Below, piece after piece: positions 28,273 through 37,677 of a stretch of 64,000 bases of DNA. Source of the DNA: Bacteroidota bacterium. Lineage in GTDB: Bacteria > Bacteroidota > Bacteroidia > Bacteroidales > Lentimicrobiaceae. The notes under the pieces were generated by a model. It was not told the origin of the DNA and did no database searches. It saw nothing but the letters and a program-made list of their open reading frames with translations. Where the stretch lies: positions 436,073 through 500,072 of the forward strand of contig WSXU01000001.1 in the NCBI GenBank assembly GCA_009773455.1. Direction: 5' to 3'. Position 1 is the stretch's first letter, and every line of letters begins with the position of its first letter. Both the position numbers and the translations under genes were made by a program.

Positions 28273-29187
28273 ATGCGGGTACTGGTTGTTTATTATACAC
28301 AGAGTGGTCAGTTAAAGGAAATCATCGATTCAGTTGTGGCACCGCTCAGGCTGGATAGCGACATTGTGATTGATTATGAAGAATTAAGGCCGGTCAGTGA
28401 TTACCCTTTCCCGTGGGGAGATGCTTTCTTCGATTGCTTTCCGGAGTGCGTCATGGATATCCCGTGTGCCCTGCAGCCGTTCTCTTTTAACCCTGAAACC
28501 GATTACGATCTCATTATACTGGCCTGCCAGTCGTGGTTCCTTTCGCCTTCCATCCCCATTGCATCATTCCTGAAAACAACCGAAGCGCAGAGATTACTCA
28601 GGGACAGGAATGTTATCACTTTGCATGGCATCAGGAATATGTGGGTTTCTGCCCAGGAAATCATCAAGCGGAAACTCCTTGCAACTGGCGCCAGTCTGGT
28701 CGGGAACATAGTCCTTGCCGACCGTCACAACAACTGGATCGCCGCCATAACCATTGTCCGCTGGCTGGTGCATGGCAAAAGAGGTCCAACAGGGATCCTG
28801 CCGAGGGCAGGGGTTTCAGATGCAGACATCAGCAATGCCTCCCGCTTCGGTGAAATCCTGATTGATTCGATGAGAACAGGAAACTATGATGATCTTCAGC
28901 AAAAACTTGTAGCAGCCGGTGCCGTCAGGGTTAAGTTTGACCTGTTGCTGATTGAGAAAAACGCAAGAAAGATTTTCGTGAAATTTGCCCTCAATGTAAT
29001 TCAGCGAAGCACCATCAGCGCGGAAAAAAGATCGGCAGGCATCAGTATTTTCAAAGGATACCTGCTTTTCGCCCTATTCCTGCTTTCGCCTTTTATTTCT
29101 GTAATTTTTACCATTGCCGGAATTTTAATTTATCCTGTAGCCAGGAAACAGATACGGTATTATCAGGGCATAGTATTAAAATCATAA
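28273..29187 (+). CDS. darA: Dialkylresorcinol condensing enzyme DarA
   Basis: The 304-residue product begins MRVLVVYYTQSGQLKE, a flavodoxin-like phosphate-binding strand-loop that is the hallmark of DarA proteins in flexirubin clusters. The later strand LIILACQSWFLSPSIP and the segment RNVITLHGIRNMW fit that family. Near the C-terminus are two hydrophobic helices (YLLFALFLLSPF and VIFTIAGILIYPV), suggesting membrane attachment. DarA joins two beta-ketoacyl intermediates into a cyclohexenone that is aromatised to a 2,5-dialkylresorcinol. darB follows after 11 bp, as in all known dialkylresorcinol clusters. It is the first gene of the rightward operon. Confidence 0.9.
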   Translation: MRVLVVYYTQSGQLKEIIDSVVAPLRLDSDIVIDYEELRPVSDYPFPWGDAFFDCFPECVMDIPCALQPFSFNPETDYDLIILACQSWFLSPSIPIASFLKTTEAQRLLRDRNVITLHGIRNMWVSAQEIIKRKLLATGASLVGNIVLADRHNNWIAAITIVRWLVHGKRGPTGILPRAGVSDADISNASRFGEILIDSMRTGNYDDLQQKLVAAGAVRVKFDLLLIEKNARKIFVKFALNVIQRSTISAEKRSAGISIFKGYLLFALFLLSPFISVIFTIAGILIYPVARKQIRYYQGIVLKS

Positions 29188-29198
29188 AGTATTTATCA

Positions 29199-30338
29199 AT
29201 GAATCAGAAAGTATACATAACCAGGGTTTCCAAATTCTTTCCGAACAATCCGGTCACCAATGAGGAAATGGAAGATTATCTTGGTGAGATCAAGGGGTTG
29301 AAATCAAGATCGAAATCTTTGATTTTATACAACAATAAGATCAAAACCAGGTATTATGCCATTGATAAAGAGGGAAAATCCACCCATTCAGTTACCGATA
29401 TGGCGGTGGAAGCCATCAGGAATCTTTGTACCAGTGGGTTTGAACCTGCTGACATTGAACTGCTCACCTGTGGTTCCGCTTCTCCCGATCTGCTGATGCC
29501 GGCAATGTCGCTGATGGTGCATGGCAGACTAGGCATTAAGCCGATTGATGCGATGACGGCTACCGGCAGTTGCAACAGCTCGATGTGGGCCCTCAATTAT
29601 GCCTGGATGTCGCTGATGCTTGGAAAATACACCAATGCCGTTTGTGTTGCGTCAGAGAAATTCTCAAACTGGATGCAGTCGAAGAATTTTGAAGAGGAAT
29701 CGAAACACCTTGAAGAACTCGGTAAAAATCCATTCATCGCCTTTGAAAAGGACTTCCTCAGGTGGATGCTTTCCGATGGCGCTTCGGCCGTACTTTTGCA
29801 GAACAAACCCGCTGAAAGCGGAATTTCGCTTGGCATTGAATGGCTCGAAATCAAATCATTCGCCAACGAAATTGAAACCTGCATGTACGCCGGAGGAATC
29901 AAGGACGAATCGGGAGAAATCACCTCCTGGCACGATCTGACCCCGGCCCAGTGGCTCGAAAACTCCGTTTTCTCACTCCGGCAGGACACCCGGCTCCTTC
30001 AGGATAACATCACCCGGCTTGGGGGCATTTTCCTTAAGGAACTCACTGAAAAATACAATTTCGACGTGTCGGGTATTGACTTTTTCCTGCCCCACCTGTC
30101 TTCCTATTTTTTCAAATCAAGGATTCAGGACAGTCTGAAAGACAATGGAATGAACATACCCGACGAAAAATGGTTTGTTAACCTTGATAAAATAGGAAAC
30201 ATTGCCTCGGCATCCGGATTCGCCATGCTCGAAGAACTCTTCTGTTCGGGAAGGCTGAAAAAGGGTAACAGGATTCTGATGATGATCCCCGAAAGCGCCA
30301 GGTTTTCCTATACATACCTTATGTTAACTGTTGAGTGA
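29199..30338 (+). CDS. darB: DarB, KAS III-type ketosynthase for dialkylresorcinol
   Basis: The 379-residue protein is a thiolase-fold ketoacyl synthase III. The active-site Cys125 lies in TATGSCNSSMWAL. The catalytic His is probably that in FFLPHLSSYF, and the Asn that in LDKIGNIASASG. DarB proteins elongate an acyl-CoA or acyl-ACP with malonyl-ACP to give the beta-ketoacyl partner used by DarA. The neighbouring darA and the rest of the cluster support this over a housekeeping FabH. It is followed by a small conserved gene 16 bp downstream. Confidence 0.92.
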   Translation: MNQKVYITRVSKFFPNNPVTNEEMEDYLGEIKGLKSRSKSLILYNNKIKTRYYAIDKEGKSTHSVTDMAVEAIRNLCTSGFEPADIELLTCGSASPDLLMPAMSLMVHGRLGIKPIDAMTATGSCNSSMWALNYAWMSLMLGKYTNAVCVASEKFSNWMQSKNFEEESKHLEELGKNPFIAFEKDFLRWMLSDGASAVLLQNKPAESGISLGIEWLEIKSFANEIETCMYAGGIKDESGEITSWHDLTPAQWLENSVFSLRQDTRLLQDNITRLGGIFLKELTEKYNFDVSGIDFFLPHLSSYFFKSRIQDSLKDNGMNIPDEKWFVNLDKIGNIASASGFAMLEELFCSGRLKKGNRILMMIPESARFSYTYLMLTVE

Positions 30339-30354
30339 TCTCCGGTACTGCTTT

Positions 30355-30765
30355 ATGAAAATTGATGAAGTTCCCCAGGAAGACGCCGAAGCCTTTGAAA
30401 AGGAATTCAAGGTGCTGCAATATGCCGTAGATGATAACGGCCGGTTTACCACTGTCAAGAGTGTCGGGTGGAATCCCAAAACAGTGGTCATGCAGAACGC
30501 CTGGGATTTTGAAAACGAGAAGGCTGAAATCGCCAGGCAACTGGTATTGAGGGGAAAGAAAAGCCCGCTCTATTATCACGCCAGGAAGAACATGATGAAT
30601 TCATCGCTCCTGGCTGGATATACCGGCTTTTGCAGAATCTCGGTCCTGCTCCATTTTAATCCGAAAGTTTTCAGGCGCCTCAGTCAGAATAAACTACAAA
30701 AATATGCCGCTGTCTTTGGATTTGAATCCGTTGAACAGCTTCTTAAAATTGATTCCGGAGAATGA
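30355..30765 (+). CDS. Small unknown protein of the dar operon
   Basis: From the ATG at 30355 it has 136 residues; an earlier TTG inside the end of darB was rejected. No signal peptide or membrane helix is evident. The sequence is mixed alpha/beta with conserved-looking KSVGWNPKTVVMQNAWDF and KKSPLYYHARKNMM. I do not recognise the family. Its position between darB and the BtrH-like gene, and its ATGA overlap with the latter, imply a role in the same pathway, perhaps as partner of the acyltransferase. Confidence 0.7.
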   Translation: MKIDEVPQEDAEAFEKEFKVLQYAVDDNGRFTTVKSVGWNPKTVVMQNAWDFENEKAEIARQLVLRGKKSPLYYHARKNMMNSSLLAGYTGFCRISVLLHFNPKVFRRLSQNKLQKYAAVFGFESVEQLLKIDSGE

Positions 30766-31772
30766 AGATAGATTTTAAACACCAGATGGCTGCGCATTGT
30801 GAGAACGGTGTAATCGCCAATCTGCTGCGTTTTTATGGGATAGAGCTGAGTGAAGCGATGGTGTTTGGTATCGGTTCGGGCATCTTTTTTACCTACCTGC
30901 CTTTCATTAAAATGGGCGATGCCCCGGTTTTTGCCTTCAGGCCATTACCCGGTTACATTTTCAATAAAGCCACCAAAAGCCTGGGGGTTACCATCCATAC
31001 GGAGAAATTCCGCAACCCCGCCAGAGCCATGGAGAGTCTTGACCGGAATCTTGAAAAAGGGATCCCAACCGGAATGGTGGTAGGGGTATTCTTTCTTCCC
31101 TATTTTCCACCCCAGTACAGGTTCCACTTCAATGCTCACAATATTGTGGCTTTTGGGAAAGAAGACGGCCGGTACCTGATCAGCGACCCTGTAATGGAAG
31201 GTCCTGAAACCCTTGGCTACGATGAACTGCTGAAAGTCAGGTATGCAAAGGGCATAGCCCAGCCAAAGGGAAAGATGTATTACATCACAAACGTTCCCGA
31301 CAAAATTGACATCCGGGAAGCCATCCTGAACGGAATGAAGAGGTCTGTCCTCTATATGGTCAGATTACCGGGCCCCGTAATCGGGGTGACCGGAATGAAA
31401 TACCTGGGAACGCACCTCAAAAGATGGCCGGAGAAATACGGCGACAAAAAAGCAGCCCGTTACCTGGGGCAGATTGTGAGGATGCAGGAAGAGATCGGTA
31501 CCGGAGGTGCCGGGTTCCGTTTCCTCTATGCGGCATTCCTTCAGGAAGCCGCCCAGCTTCTGCAGATAGAAGCCCTTGATTCCCTTTCGGTGAAAATGAC
31601 AGCCACAGGTGATAAGTGGCGCGATTTTGCTGTGGCTGCCGGTCGTCTCTGCAAAGGCAGGGAACAAACGGAGAGCTATGAGAAAACCGGGGATATTCTG
31701 ATTGAAATTGCCGCTGAAGAAAAGGAGATTTTTCAGACCCTTGGCGAGATCGTCAGGAAGGCGAAAAAGTAA
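30762..31772 (+). CDS. BtrH-type N-terminal domain protein, candidate acyl/ester-forming transferase
   Basis: The 336-residue protein has a BtrH N-terminal domain (about 5-150) followed by a DUF4872-like helical domain (about 160-330). BtrH of butirosin synthesis moves an acyl group from an acyl carrier protein to a sugar amine and has a papain/C39-like fold. Here a matching triad can be proposed: Cys13 in AAHCENG, His126 in FNAHNIVAFG and Asp142 in LISDPV. In this cluster the natural job would be to transfer the aryl-polyene acid from its carrier protein to the phenol of the dialkylresorcinol; this is inference. Its start overlaps the preceding gene (ATGA). Confidence 0.8.
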   Translation: MKIDFKHQMAAHCENGVIANLLRFYGIELSEAMVFGIGSGIFFTYLPFIKMGDAPVFAFRPLPGYIFNKATKSLGVTIHTEKFRNPARAMESLDRNLEKGIPTGMVVGVFFLPYFPPQYRFHFNAHNIVAFGKEDGRYLISDPVMEGPETLGYDELLKVRYAKGIAQPKGKMYYITNVPDKIDIREAILNGMKRSVLYMVRLPGPVIGVTGMKYLGTHLKRWPEKYGDKKAARYLGQIVRMQEEIGTGGAGFRFLYAAFLQEAAQLLQIEALDSLSVKMTATGDKWRDFAVAAGRLCKGREQTESYEKTGDILIEIAAEEKEIFQTLGEIVRKAKK

Positions 31773-31806
31773 TACATTCACCAGATCAATCAACCGGGGA
31801 GAACAT

Positions 31807-32568
31807 TTGAAAGGCGATACACTGATAGATATCCGGAACCTGGTAAAGGTTTATCAGGGGCGCAACACACCCGCAGTGGATGATCTGTCGCTTCAGATTT
31901 GTGATGGAGAAATCTACGGGATTCTCGGACCAAACGGTGCCGGTAAAACAACCATCATCTCCATTCTGTGCAACCTGATTCATCCGACTTCAGGAAGCGT
32001 TTCCATCGACGGCTTATCACTGGCCTCCGACAAAAGGAAGATCAAACAGCTTACCGGTGTGGTATTTCAGGACATTGCGCTTTACGACCGGCTGACCGCT
32101 TTCGAAAACCTGAGATACTTCGGTACCCTTTACGGCATTCACAGACATGAACTCGAAGAGAGAATCAATAAACTACTAATCCGGCTGGGACTCGAAAAAT
32201 TCTCGGACGAGAAAGTAGGCACATTTTCCGGGGGAATGAAACGCCGGATCAACCTGCTGGCAGGTCTGCTTCACAATCCACGCCTGCTTTTCCTTGACGA
32301 ACCGGCTGTGGGAATTGATGTCCAGTCGAGAAACGTGATCATCGAATTTCTTCAGGAACTGAATGCCTCAGGAACTACCATCGTCTATACTTCCCATATG
32401 ATGGAGGAAGCGCAGAAACTCTGTACCAGGGTCGCTGTGATTGATTACGGAAAGGTGATCGCCGTAGCGACACCAGACGAACTGATCAATAATAATCCGG
32501 ATTGCCGTTCCCTGGAGGATGTCTTCCTGAAGCTGACCGGCAGATCGCTGAGGGACGATTTTCAGTAA
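31807..32568 (+). CDS. ABC transporter ATP-binding subunit (DrrA-like)
   Basis: The frame is open from 31702, inside the upstream gene, but the homologous part begins at TTG 31807, giving 253 residues. There is no ATG in a suitable place. It has Walker A GPNGAGKTT, Q-loop VVFQDIALYD, signature FSGGMKRRI, Walker B LLFLDEPAVGID and switch His in YTSHMMEEA. The class is that of ABC-2 exporters of antibiotics and polyketides. The membrane partner follows 68 bp downstream. The pair probably exports the polyene-resorcinol product or a precursor, in place of, or together with, an MMPL exporter that is not seen in this window. Confidence 0.88.
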   Translation: MKGDTLIDIRNLVKVYQGRNTPAVDDLSLQICDGEIYGILGPNGAGKTTIISILCNLIHPTSGSVSIDGLSLASDKRKIKQLTGVVFQDIALYDRLTAFENLRYFGTLYGIHRHELEERINKLLIRLGLEKFSDEKVGTFSGGMKRRINLLAGLLHNPRLLFLDEPAVGIDVQSRNVIIEFLQELNASGTTIVYTSHMMEEAQKLCTRVAVIDYGKVIAVATPDELINNNPDCRSLEDVFLKLTGRSLRDDFQ

Positions 32569-32636
32569 TATGATAATGGCGGTTAATGTGATTATAGCGT
32601 TGCAGGAATGAACACCAAACAAAGAAGAATCATAAA

Positions 32637-33908
32637 ATGAGGCTGCGGAAATACCTGATATCGGTTCAGAAGGAGGCATTACTGCTTATCCGCGACATCG
32701 AAGGTGTCGTGTTGATATTCCTGATGCCGGTTATCCTTGTAATGGTTGTTACCCTGCTTCAGCACCGGACTTTTCAGAACCTGGCGGAAGTAAAAATCCC
32801 GGTGGTGGTGGTTGATTACGACAACGATTCATTGGGCAGCGCCTTCTCCAGGGGCATCGGCAACGCCGGCATATTCGAAGTGACCACCGTTCGGGGCACC
32901 GATTCGTCACAGTTGCTGAAAGCCCGGCAGGATGTTGCCGGAGGGAAATACCAGATCGGGATTGTTATTCCTGAGGATGCCACCCGGAGTATAAAAAACA
33001 GGGTGATTGTCCTGATACAGCAGCAATTGCCGGAAGCACTGAAAACTGCTGAGGCCGGTTCTTCACTCCAGTCCACCATCTCATTGTTCTTCGACCCGGT
33101 GACCAAACAGAGTTTTAAGGAACTGACCCGCGCATCACTTGAAAAATTTGCCGCTGTGACCGAAAACAGGATTTTTATTACCGCCTATTCAAAAGTCATC
33201 GATGCCATCACCGGACAGCAATCGGTTCTCGATATTCCCGATGAGCCGGGGATCGTTTTCAGGGAAGATATGGTTTCGGAATATACAGGGGGTGTTATGC
33301 CCAATTCGGTGCAACACAACGTTCCGGCCTGGACCCTCTTCGGTATGTTTCTGATCTGCATTCCGGTGGCCGGAAGCATCATCAAGGAAAGAAGCGAAGG
33401 ATGCCTGGCCCGCCTGAAAACGCTGCCCATCAGTTTCCTTAATATCCTGATGCCGAAAACCATTGTTTTTGTGGTCATCTGTATGCTGCAGGCTTTGGCC
33501 ATCTTCCTGATCGGAATCTACCTCATGCCGTTTCTGGGATTGCCGGGATTGCAGATTGGCGGAAATTATGCAGCCTTGTTTTTTATAACGTTCGCTTCCG
33601 CCCTGGCCGCTTCAGGATTCGGGATTGCCATCGGCTCCATCGCCTCAACCCATGTACAGGCTTCTACTTTCGGATCGGTCTCGACGGTCATTCTTGCAGC
33701 CATCGGTGGAGTGTGGGTGCCGGTGATGATCATGCCTGAAATCATGCGCTCAATCAGCGCCTTTTCTCCCCTCAACTGGGGGGTAACCGGATATTACAGT
33801 GTTTTCCTCAGAAATGCATCTACCCTTGAGGTCATGCCCGAAATACTTAAACTGACGGCATTTTTCGTGTTCTGTATCATGGCCGGTGTCTGGTTCAGGA
33901 AGTCCTGA
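32637..33908 (+). CDS. ABC-2 type transporter permease
   Basis: The 423-residue protein has one N-terminal membrane helix (about 20-42), a large extracytoplasmic domain (about 45-225) and five or six C-terminal helices (about 240-420), the layout of ABC2_membrane_3 proteins. It pairs with the ATPase gene just upstream. It is the last gene of the rightward operon; its stop is 17 bp from the stop of the LolA-like gene coming the other way, with no hairpin between them. Confidence 0.88.
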   Translation: MRLRKYLISVQKEALLLIRDIEGVVLIFLMPVILVMVVTLLQHRTFQNLAEVKIPVVVVDYDNDSLGSAFSRGIGNAGIFEVTTVRGTDSSQLLKARQDVAGGKYQIGIVIPEDATRSIKNRVIVLIQQQLPEALKTAEAGSSLQSTISLFFDPVTKQSFKELTRASLEKFAAVTENRIFITAYSKVIDAITGQQSVLDIPDEPGIVFREDMVSEYTGGVMPNSVQHNVPAWTLFGMFLICIPVAGSIIKERSEGCLARLKTLPISFLNILMPKTIVFVVICMLQALAIFLIGIYLMPFLGLPGLQIGGNYAALFFITFASALAASGFGIAIGSIASTHVQASTFGSVSTVILAAIGGVWVPVMIMPEIMRSISAFSPLNWGVTGYYSVFLRNASTLEVMPEILKLTAFFVFCIMAGVWFRKS

Positions 33909-33925
33909 ATAAATCAGGTCCTGTA

Positions 33926-34585
33926 TCAGTTTACCTTGAAAACTGAGGCCGGTATGACTTCATTATACTTCTTGTTCCTAAGGGTGATCATGGTGTAGTC
34001 CTGATCCGATTCAACCATCTTGATGCGGTTGACCGACATGTCCGTTTTCAGAAAGTAAAGCTCAATGCTTTTCATTATCTTCTTCATCTGCGGGTCCTTC
34101 GGGAATAACTTCACCAGAAAGGATTCTTTCCCCTCCAGAATTTCGTAATTGTACTTTTCCGAAGATATCAGTGTTCCGTTGACTGAATTTACAATGATGT
34201 TGTTAAGTTCCTGGAAGGCTTTGTTGGAATTTACATCAAATTCATTCTTTTTGCCTTCATCCTTGATAATGATCTTACCCTGATTGATGACGATGATGTA
34301 TTTGTAGGGATCGGTATACTCCCAACGGAGAATGCCCGGCTTTTTAAACCAGAATTTGCCCTTCGACTCAATAACCACCGACAGGTACTCAAGGTGCTTT
34401 TCCTGCACAAAATCGCTGGTGATGGTGTTCATGGATGCAGAGGCTTTGACCAGTCGCTGCTCAACCTCCTTCGGATCGCTCACTTTACTGAACGTTTCCT
34501 TCTGGGCAATGGAAACCATTCCTGTCAGACACAGGAAACATATAAATATTGTTCTCATTCTTATGATCATGATGATTGCCTTCAT
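33926..34585 (-). CDS. LolA-like periplasmic carrier protein of the polyene cluster
   Basis: The 219-residue protein (or 210 from the Met at MRTIFICF) has a signal peptide ending near MVSIAQ. The mature part has the LolA/LolB half-barrel pattern: SASMNTITSDFVQEKHLEYLSV, KGKFWFKKPGILRWEYTDPYKYIIVINQGKI. LolA-like proteins recur in flexirubin and aryl-polyene clusters, where they are thought to carry the lipid-like pigment across the periplasm rather than lipoproteins. It is the last gene of the leftward operon. Confidence 0.85.
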   Translation of the reverse strand: MKAIIMIIRMRTIFICFLCLTGMVSIAQKETFSKVSDPKEVEQRLVKASASMNTITSDFVQEKHLEYLSVVIESKGKFWFKKPGILRWEYTDPYKYIIVINQGKIIIKDEGKKNEFDVNSNKAFQELNNIIVNSVNGTLISSEKYNYEILEGKESFLVKLFPKDPQMKKIMKSIELYFLKTDMSVNRIKMVESDQDYTMITLRNKKYNEVIPASVFKVN

Positions 34586-34638
34586 AGCAACTATTGTTCC
34601 GGAAAACCGGCATTGGGCAAAATTCCTGTCCCGGCCGG

Positions 34639-35415
34639 CTATTCTGTCTTTTCCTTTTCTTTGTTAAGATAGCCCTGCAACTTATCCAGTCTCACCACCT
34701 CCCAGTCCCGCAGCTTCAGGTTGATCAGCAACTTGTTCAGGATGGGTAAAATCTGCGGTGAGGTATCATGCAGTAAGATGACATCACCACCTTTCAGTTT
34801 TGAAAGTATACGTTCAACGATGATTTCAGGTTTTTGCCGTGAGAGATCGAAGGAGCGGATACTCCAGCCGGTCACCTGAAAATCCAATCCTTTCAATGCT
34901 TTGGCAATGATCGGGTTTGTCACGCCAAAAGGTGGCCTGAAGTAAAGGTTGGGTTCTCCTGTAATTTTCTCAATCAACCGACGGGTTTCGAGCAACTCTC
35001 CCCTGATTTCAGCTGCCGGCTTAACCGGGAAAAAGTCAGCATGCGTCAGTGAATGATTGCCAATCAGGTGACCATCCTGATGAATCCGGAAAACAAGGTC
35101 AGGATACTTTTCAATCTTCCTGCCAATCAGAAAAAACGCTGCCCTGACGCCTGAATTTTTCAGGAGACTCAGCACCTCAAGGGTATTTTCGGGGTTCGGG
35201 CCGTCATCAAAAGTCAGGGCAACCTGTTTCAGGTTGCGGTTGCCATGACACCGGGCAGATATAAAAACCCCTGAACTGATTACAGAAGCCCCGTAGGTTA
35301 TATAGCCGAGATAAGCAATTGCCAGGAATAACCAGACAAAAAGGTGACTAAAGAACAGGGCGGTGAGCACTGCCAACAGACAGAATATCAGGGTTACATT
35401 CCGGAATTTCAACAT
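34639..35415 (-). CDS. Polysaccharide deacetylase family (NodB homology) protein
   Basis: The 258-residue protein has an N-terminal membrane anchor (two hydrophobic stretches in residues 8-45) and a NodB domain with QVALTFDDGPNP (metal and catalytic Asp), LIGNHSLTHADF (metal-binding His pair), YFRPPFG and VILLHDTS. It is a periplasm-facing metal-dependent deacetylase by family. Such a gene is common in flexirubin-type clusters, but its substrate there is unknown. It overlaps the end of the upstream ketosynthase-like gene by 7 bp. Confidence 0.85.
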   Translation of the reverse strand: MLKFRNVTLIFCLLAVLTALFFSHLFVWLFLAIAYLGYITYGASVISSGVFISARCHGNRNLKQVALTFDDGPNPENTLEVLSLLKNSGVRAAFFLIGRKIEKYPDLVFRIHQDGHLIGNHSLTHADFFPVKPAAEIRGELLETRRLIEKITGEPNLYFRPPFGVTNPIIAKALKGLDFQVTGWSIRSFDLSRQKPEIIVERILSKLKGGDVILLHDTSPQILPILNKLLINLKLRDWEVVRLDKLQGYLNKEKEKTE

Positions 35416-36413
35416 GCCGTAACCTTAATAAGTGAATGGCAAGGGCCACTGCCCTGGTTGTGAATCAGCACCCGTTCCGGCCTGCTAACGCGCGATCCCT
35501 TTAAATTACCCGAGATCAGTTCAAGCGCCAGCCAGAGTGCAAAAGAGGTAGAAGTATCGTATTCACCGCAATAATCCTTAAACCTGAGGATTTTGTTTTC
35601 ACCGAACCTTTCGCTCAGCTGAGGATAAACCTCATCTGAGGGGTGCGAACCGGTAATCAACAGGTCAGCACGACCTGCATCAGGAATGCGTTCATCAATA
35701 AATCTGCTGAAAGACCCTGGAAAACTGCTGTCGGTCACTGCACCATTGAAAATGGAAATTCCGTCAAATCTGGCCAGGGTTTTCTCTGTCCGCTGATTGC
35801 TCAGGATGAAAAAGGCAGCGCCTTCCCCGGCCATTAAAGGGTTCTCCCATTCATATTTCCGGATACATGCTGTCTGCGAAATCAGGCCATGGCTTTCGGG
35901 TGTAATTTCATCTATGCCGCCCACCAGAATGTGCCGGTAGCCATCACCGGCAAGCATCATCTTCGTATGCAGCAGGGCCGATTCAAAGGAGATGTTTTTC
36001 TGCGAAAAGGTAATGTTGAGGTTTTTACATCCAAGCAACAGGGCGATCTGCCCCGAAGCGGTGTTGTGGGTCGACTGCATGAAGGCAGTCGGGTTCAGCA
36101 GGGTTTCGGCATTTTCGTTCATCTGCCGCAAAAAGTCAATCGTATCTGTCAGACAGCCAAGACCTGTCCCGGTAATGATGGCATCTGGCTGCTCCAGACC
36201 GGCCTCTGACAGGCAATTCACCGAGCCGGCCACAGCCATTTTGATGAATTTGCTCATCCGGCGCAGCAATTTCTTATCAATGGTATTCTTATAATCGGGT
36301 TCACGGCAGACAAAGTAACCCAATGCCCTGTCAGGAAACAGAAGGGAGATGGATTCGTCTTCGAACGACCCGAGCGGCGATATGGCTGATGCAGCGTTAA
36401 AGTAGAGTTCCAT
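35409..36413 (-). CDS. Ketosynthase-like protein without active-site Cys (chain-length-factor-like)
   Basis: The 334-residue protein has the ketoacyl synthase fold (AIITGTGLGCLTDTIDFL, STHNTASGQIALLLGC, then GGIDEITPESHGL). Where active enzymes have a Cys-containing nucleophile elbow, it reads LNITFSQKNISFESALL, with no Cys, and the second catalytic His segment (SxTGH) is absent. This is the pattern of a chain-length factor or ApeC-like partner that dimerises with an active ketosynthase. It overlaps by 17 bp the end of the intact ketosynthase gene upstream, the natural partner. Confidence 0.82.
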   Translation of the reverse strand: MELYFNAASAISPLGSFEDESISLLFPDRALGYFVCREPDYKNTIDKKLLRRMSKFIKMAVAGSVNCLSEAGLEQPDAIITGTGLGCLTDTIDFLRQMNENAETLLNPTAFMQSTHNTASGQIALLLGCKNLNITFSQKNISFESALLHTKMMLAGDGYRHILVGGIDEITPESHGLISQTACIRKYEWENPLMAGEGAAFFILSNQRTEKTLARFDGISIFNGAVTDSSFPGSFSRFIDERIPDAGRADLLITGSHPSDEVYPQLSERFGENKILRFKDYCGEYDTSTSFALWLALELISGNLKGSRVSRPERVLIHNQGSGPCHSLIKVTAC

Positions 36414-37638
36414 CCTGTTTTGAAAATATCAGCGTTGAGTTGTTGCCCCCAAACCCGAATGAATTGGAGAGCACATGTGACAATTCCGCTTTGGTTGCCC
36501 GGGTAACCGGTATCAGGCCGGTTTCTTCAACGGGAGCATTAAAACCGATCTGCGGCAGCAGGGTATCATTCGTCAGGGCAAGCACCGAAAATACTGCCTC
36601 AAGAGCAGCCGCTGCTCCCAGCGCATGTCCGGTCAGCGATTTCGTGGAGCTGAAAGGTGGAACCTTTTCTCCGAAGACACGCCGGATGGCAATACCTTCC
36701 GAAAGATCATTGTTTTGTGTGCCGGTGCCATGCACATTGATGTAACCGATCTGCCCGGGTTCCAGACCGGCTGATTCCAGGGCCTGTGTCATGGCCAGGT
36801 AAGCTCCCTCCCCGTTTGGCGAAGAGGCGGTCTGATGAAAGGCATCGTTGGTATTTGAGAAACCGGTAAGCCGGCAATGTACTTTTGCACCCCGGCTTTT
36901 TACCGACCTGTCCGATTCGAGTACCAGGAAGCCTGCCCCTTCGCCCAGGTTCAGCCCGTTGCGGCTGCTGTCGAATGGCCGGCAATGTTCCTTATCAAGA
37001 ATCATCAGTGAATTGAATCCGTTGAGTGTAAACAGGCAGAGCGGATCAACACCCCCTGCAATCACCCGGTCGGCAATGCCATTACGGATCAGCAGGGCTG
37101 CATGCATCAGGGCATTGGCCCCCGATGAACAGGCAGTACTGAGGGTTGTCCGGTAGCCCTGAATTCCAAGAAGGTCGCAGATGCTGTCGGCCGTGTCGCC
37201 GCAGGGATGGGTGTAGACATAATCCAGAGAAGTATATTCAGGATTCCGGTAACAATGCTCCGTTTTATCCATTCCTCCGACCGATGTGGCCGAAACCAGC
37301 GCGCAGTCGCGCAGCTCATCCTCAGTAAGACCTGCTTCCGCGATGGCCTCCCTGATCGCAATAACCGACATGAGTGTTGCCCGGGTATAGAACTTACCAG
37401 GTCGCTCATCAAGGCCAGCCATGCTGAGCAATGAGGCATTGGAATGCTTCACTTCTCCAACCGGAAAAATCTCCCTGTGGACCGTATCAAGATGCATGAT
37501 CCGGCCGATGCCGGTCCTTCCATGAACCAGCGAATGGAAGCATGCGGACGCATTGTCACCGATCGGGGCAACAATACCTGTACCTGTAATATTGATAGGA
37601 TGTTTCAGCGGTCCTGTCATCTTAAACTGTTCCTTCAC
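36397..37638 (-). CDS. Beta-ketoacyl-ACP synthase, intact (FabF-like) A
   Basis: The 413-residue protein carries the full condensing-enzyme triad: Cys170 in STACSSGANALMH, His in INVHGTGTQNND and His in STKSLTGHALGAAAA. It elongates an ACP-bound polyene chain with malonyl-ACP by family and context. It sits between an acyl carrier protein gene and the Cys-less partner, like the ApeO/ApeC pair of aryl-polyene clusters. A second Met six codons in is an alternative start. Confidence 0.92.
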   Translation of the reverse strand: MKEQFKMTGPLKHPINITGTGIVAPIGDNASACFHSLVHGRTGIGRIMHLDTVHREIFPVGEVKHSNASLLSMAGLDERPGKFYTRATLMSVIAIREAIAEAGLTEDELRDCALVSATSVGGMDKTEHCYRNPEYTSLDYVYTHPCGDTADSICDLLGIQGYRTTLSTACSSGANALMHAALLIRNGIADRVIAGGVDPLCLFTLNGFNSLMILDKEHCRPFDSSRNGLNLGEGAGFLVLESDRSVKSRGAKVHCRLTGFSNTNDAFHQTASSPNGEGAYLAMTQALESAGLEPGQIGYINVHGTGTQNNDLSEGIAIRRVFGEKVPPFSSTKSLTGHALGAAAALEAVFSVLALTNDTLLPQIGFNAPVEETGLIPVTRATKAELSHVLSNSFGFGGNNSTLIFSKQDGTLL

Positions 37639-37677
37639 CCATCAGATTATCCATGATGGAAAACCTGACTGTAACTT

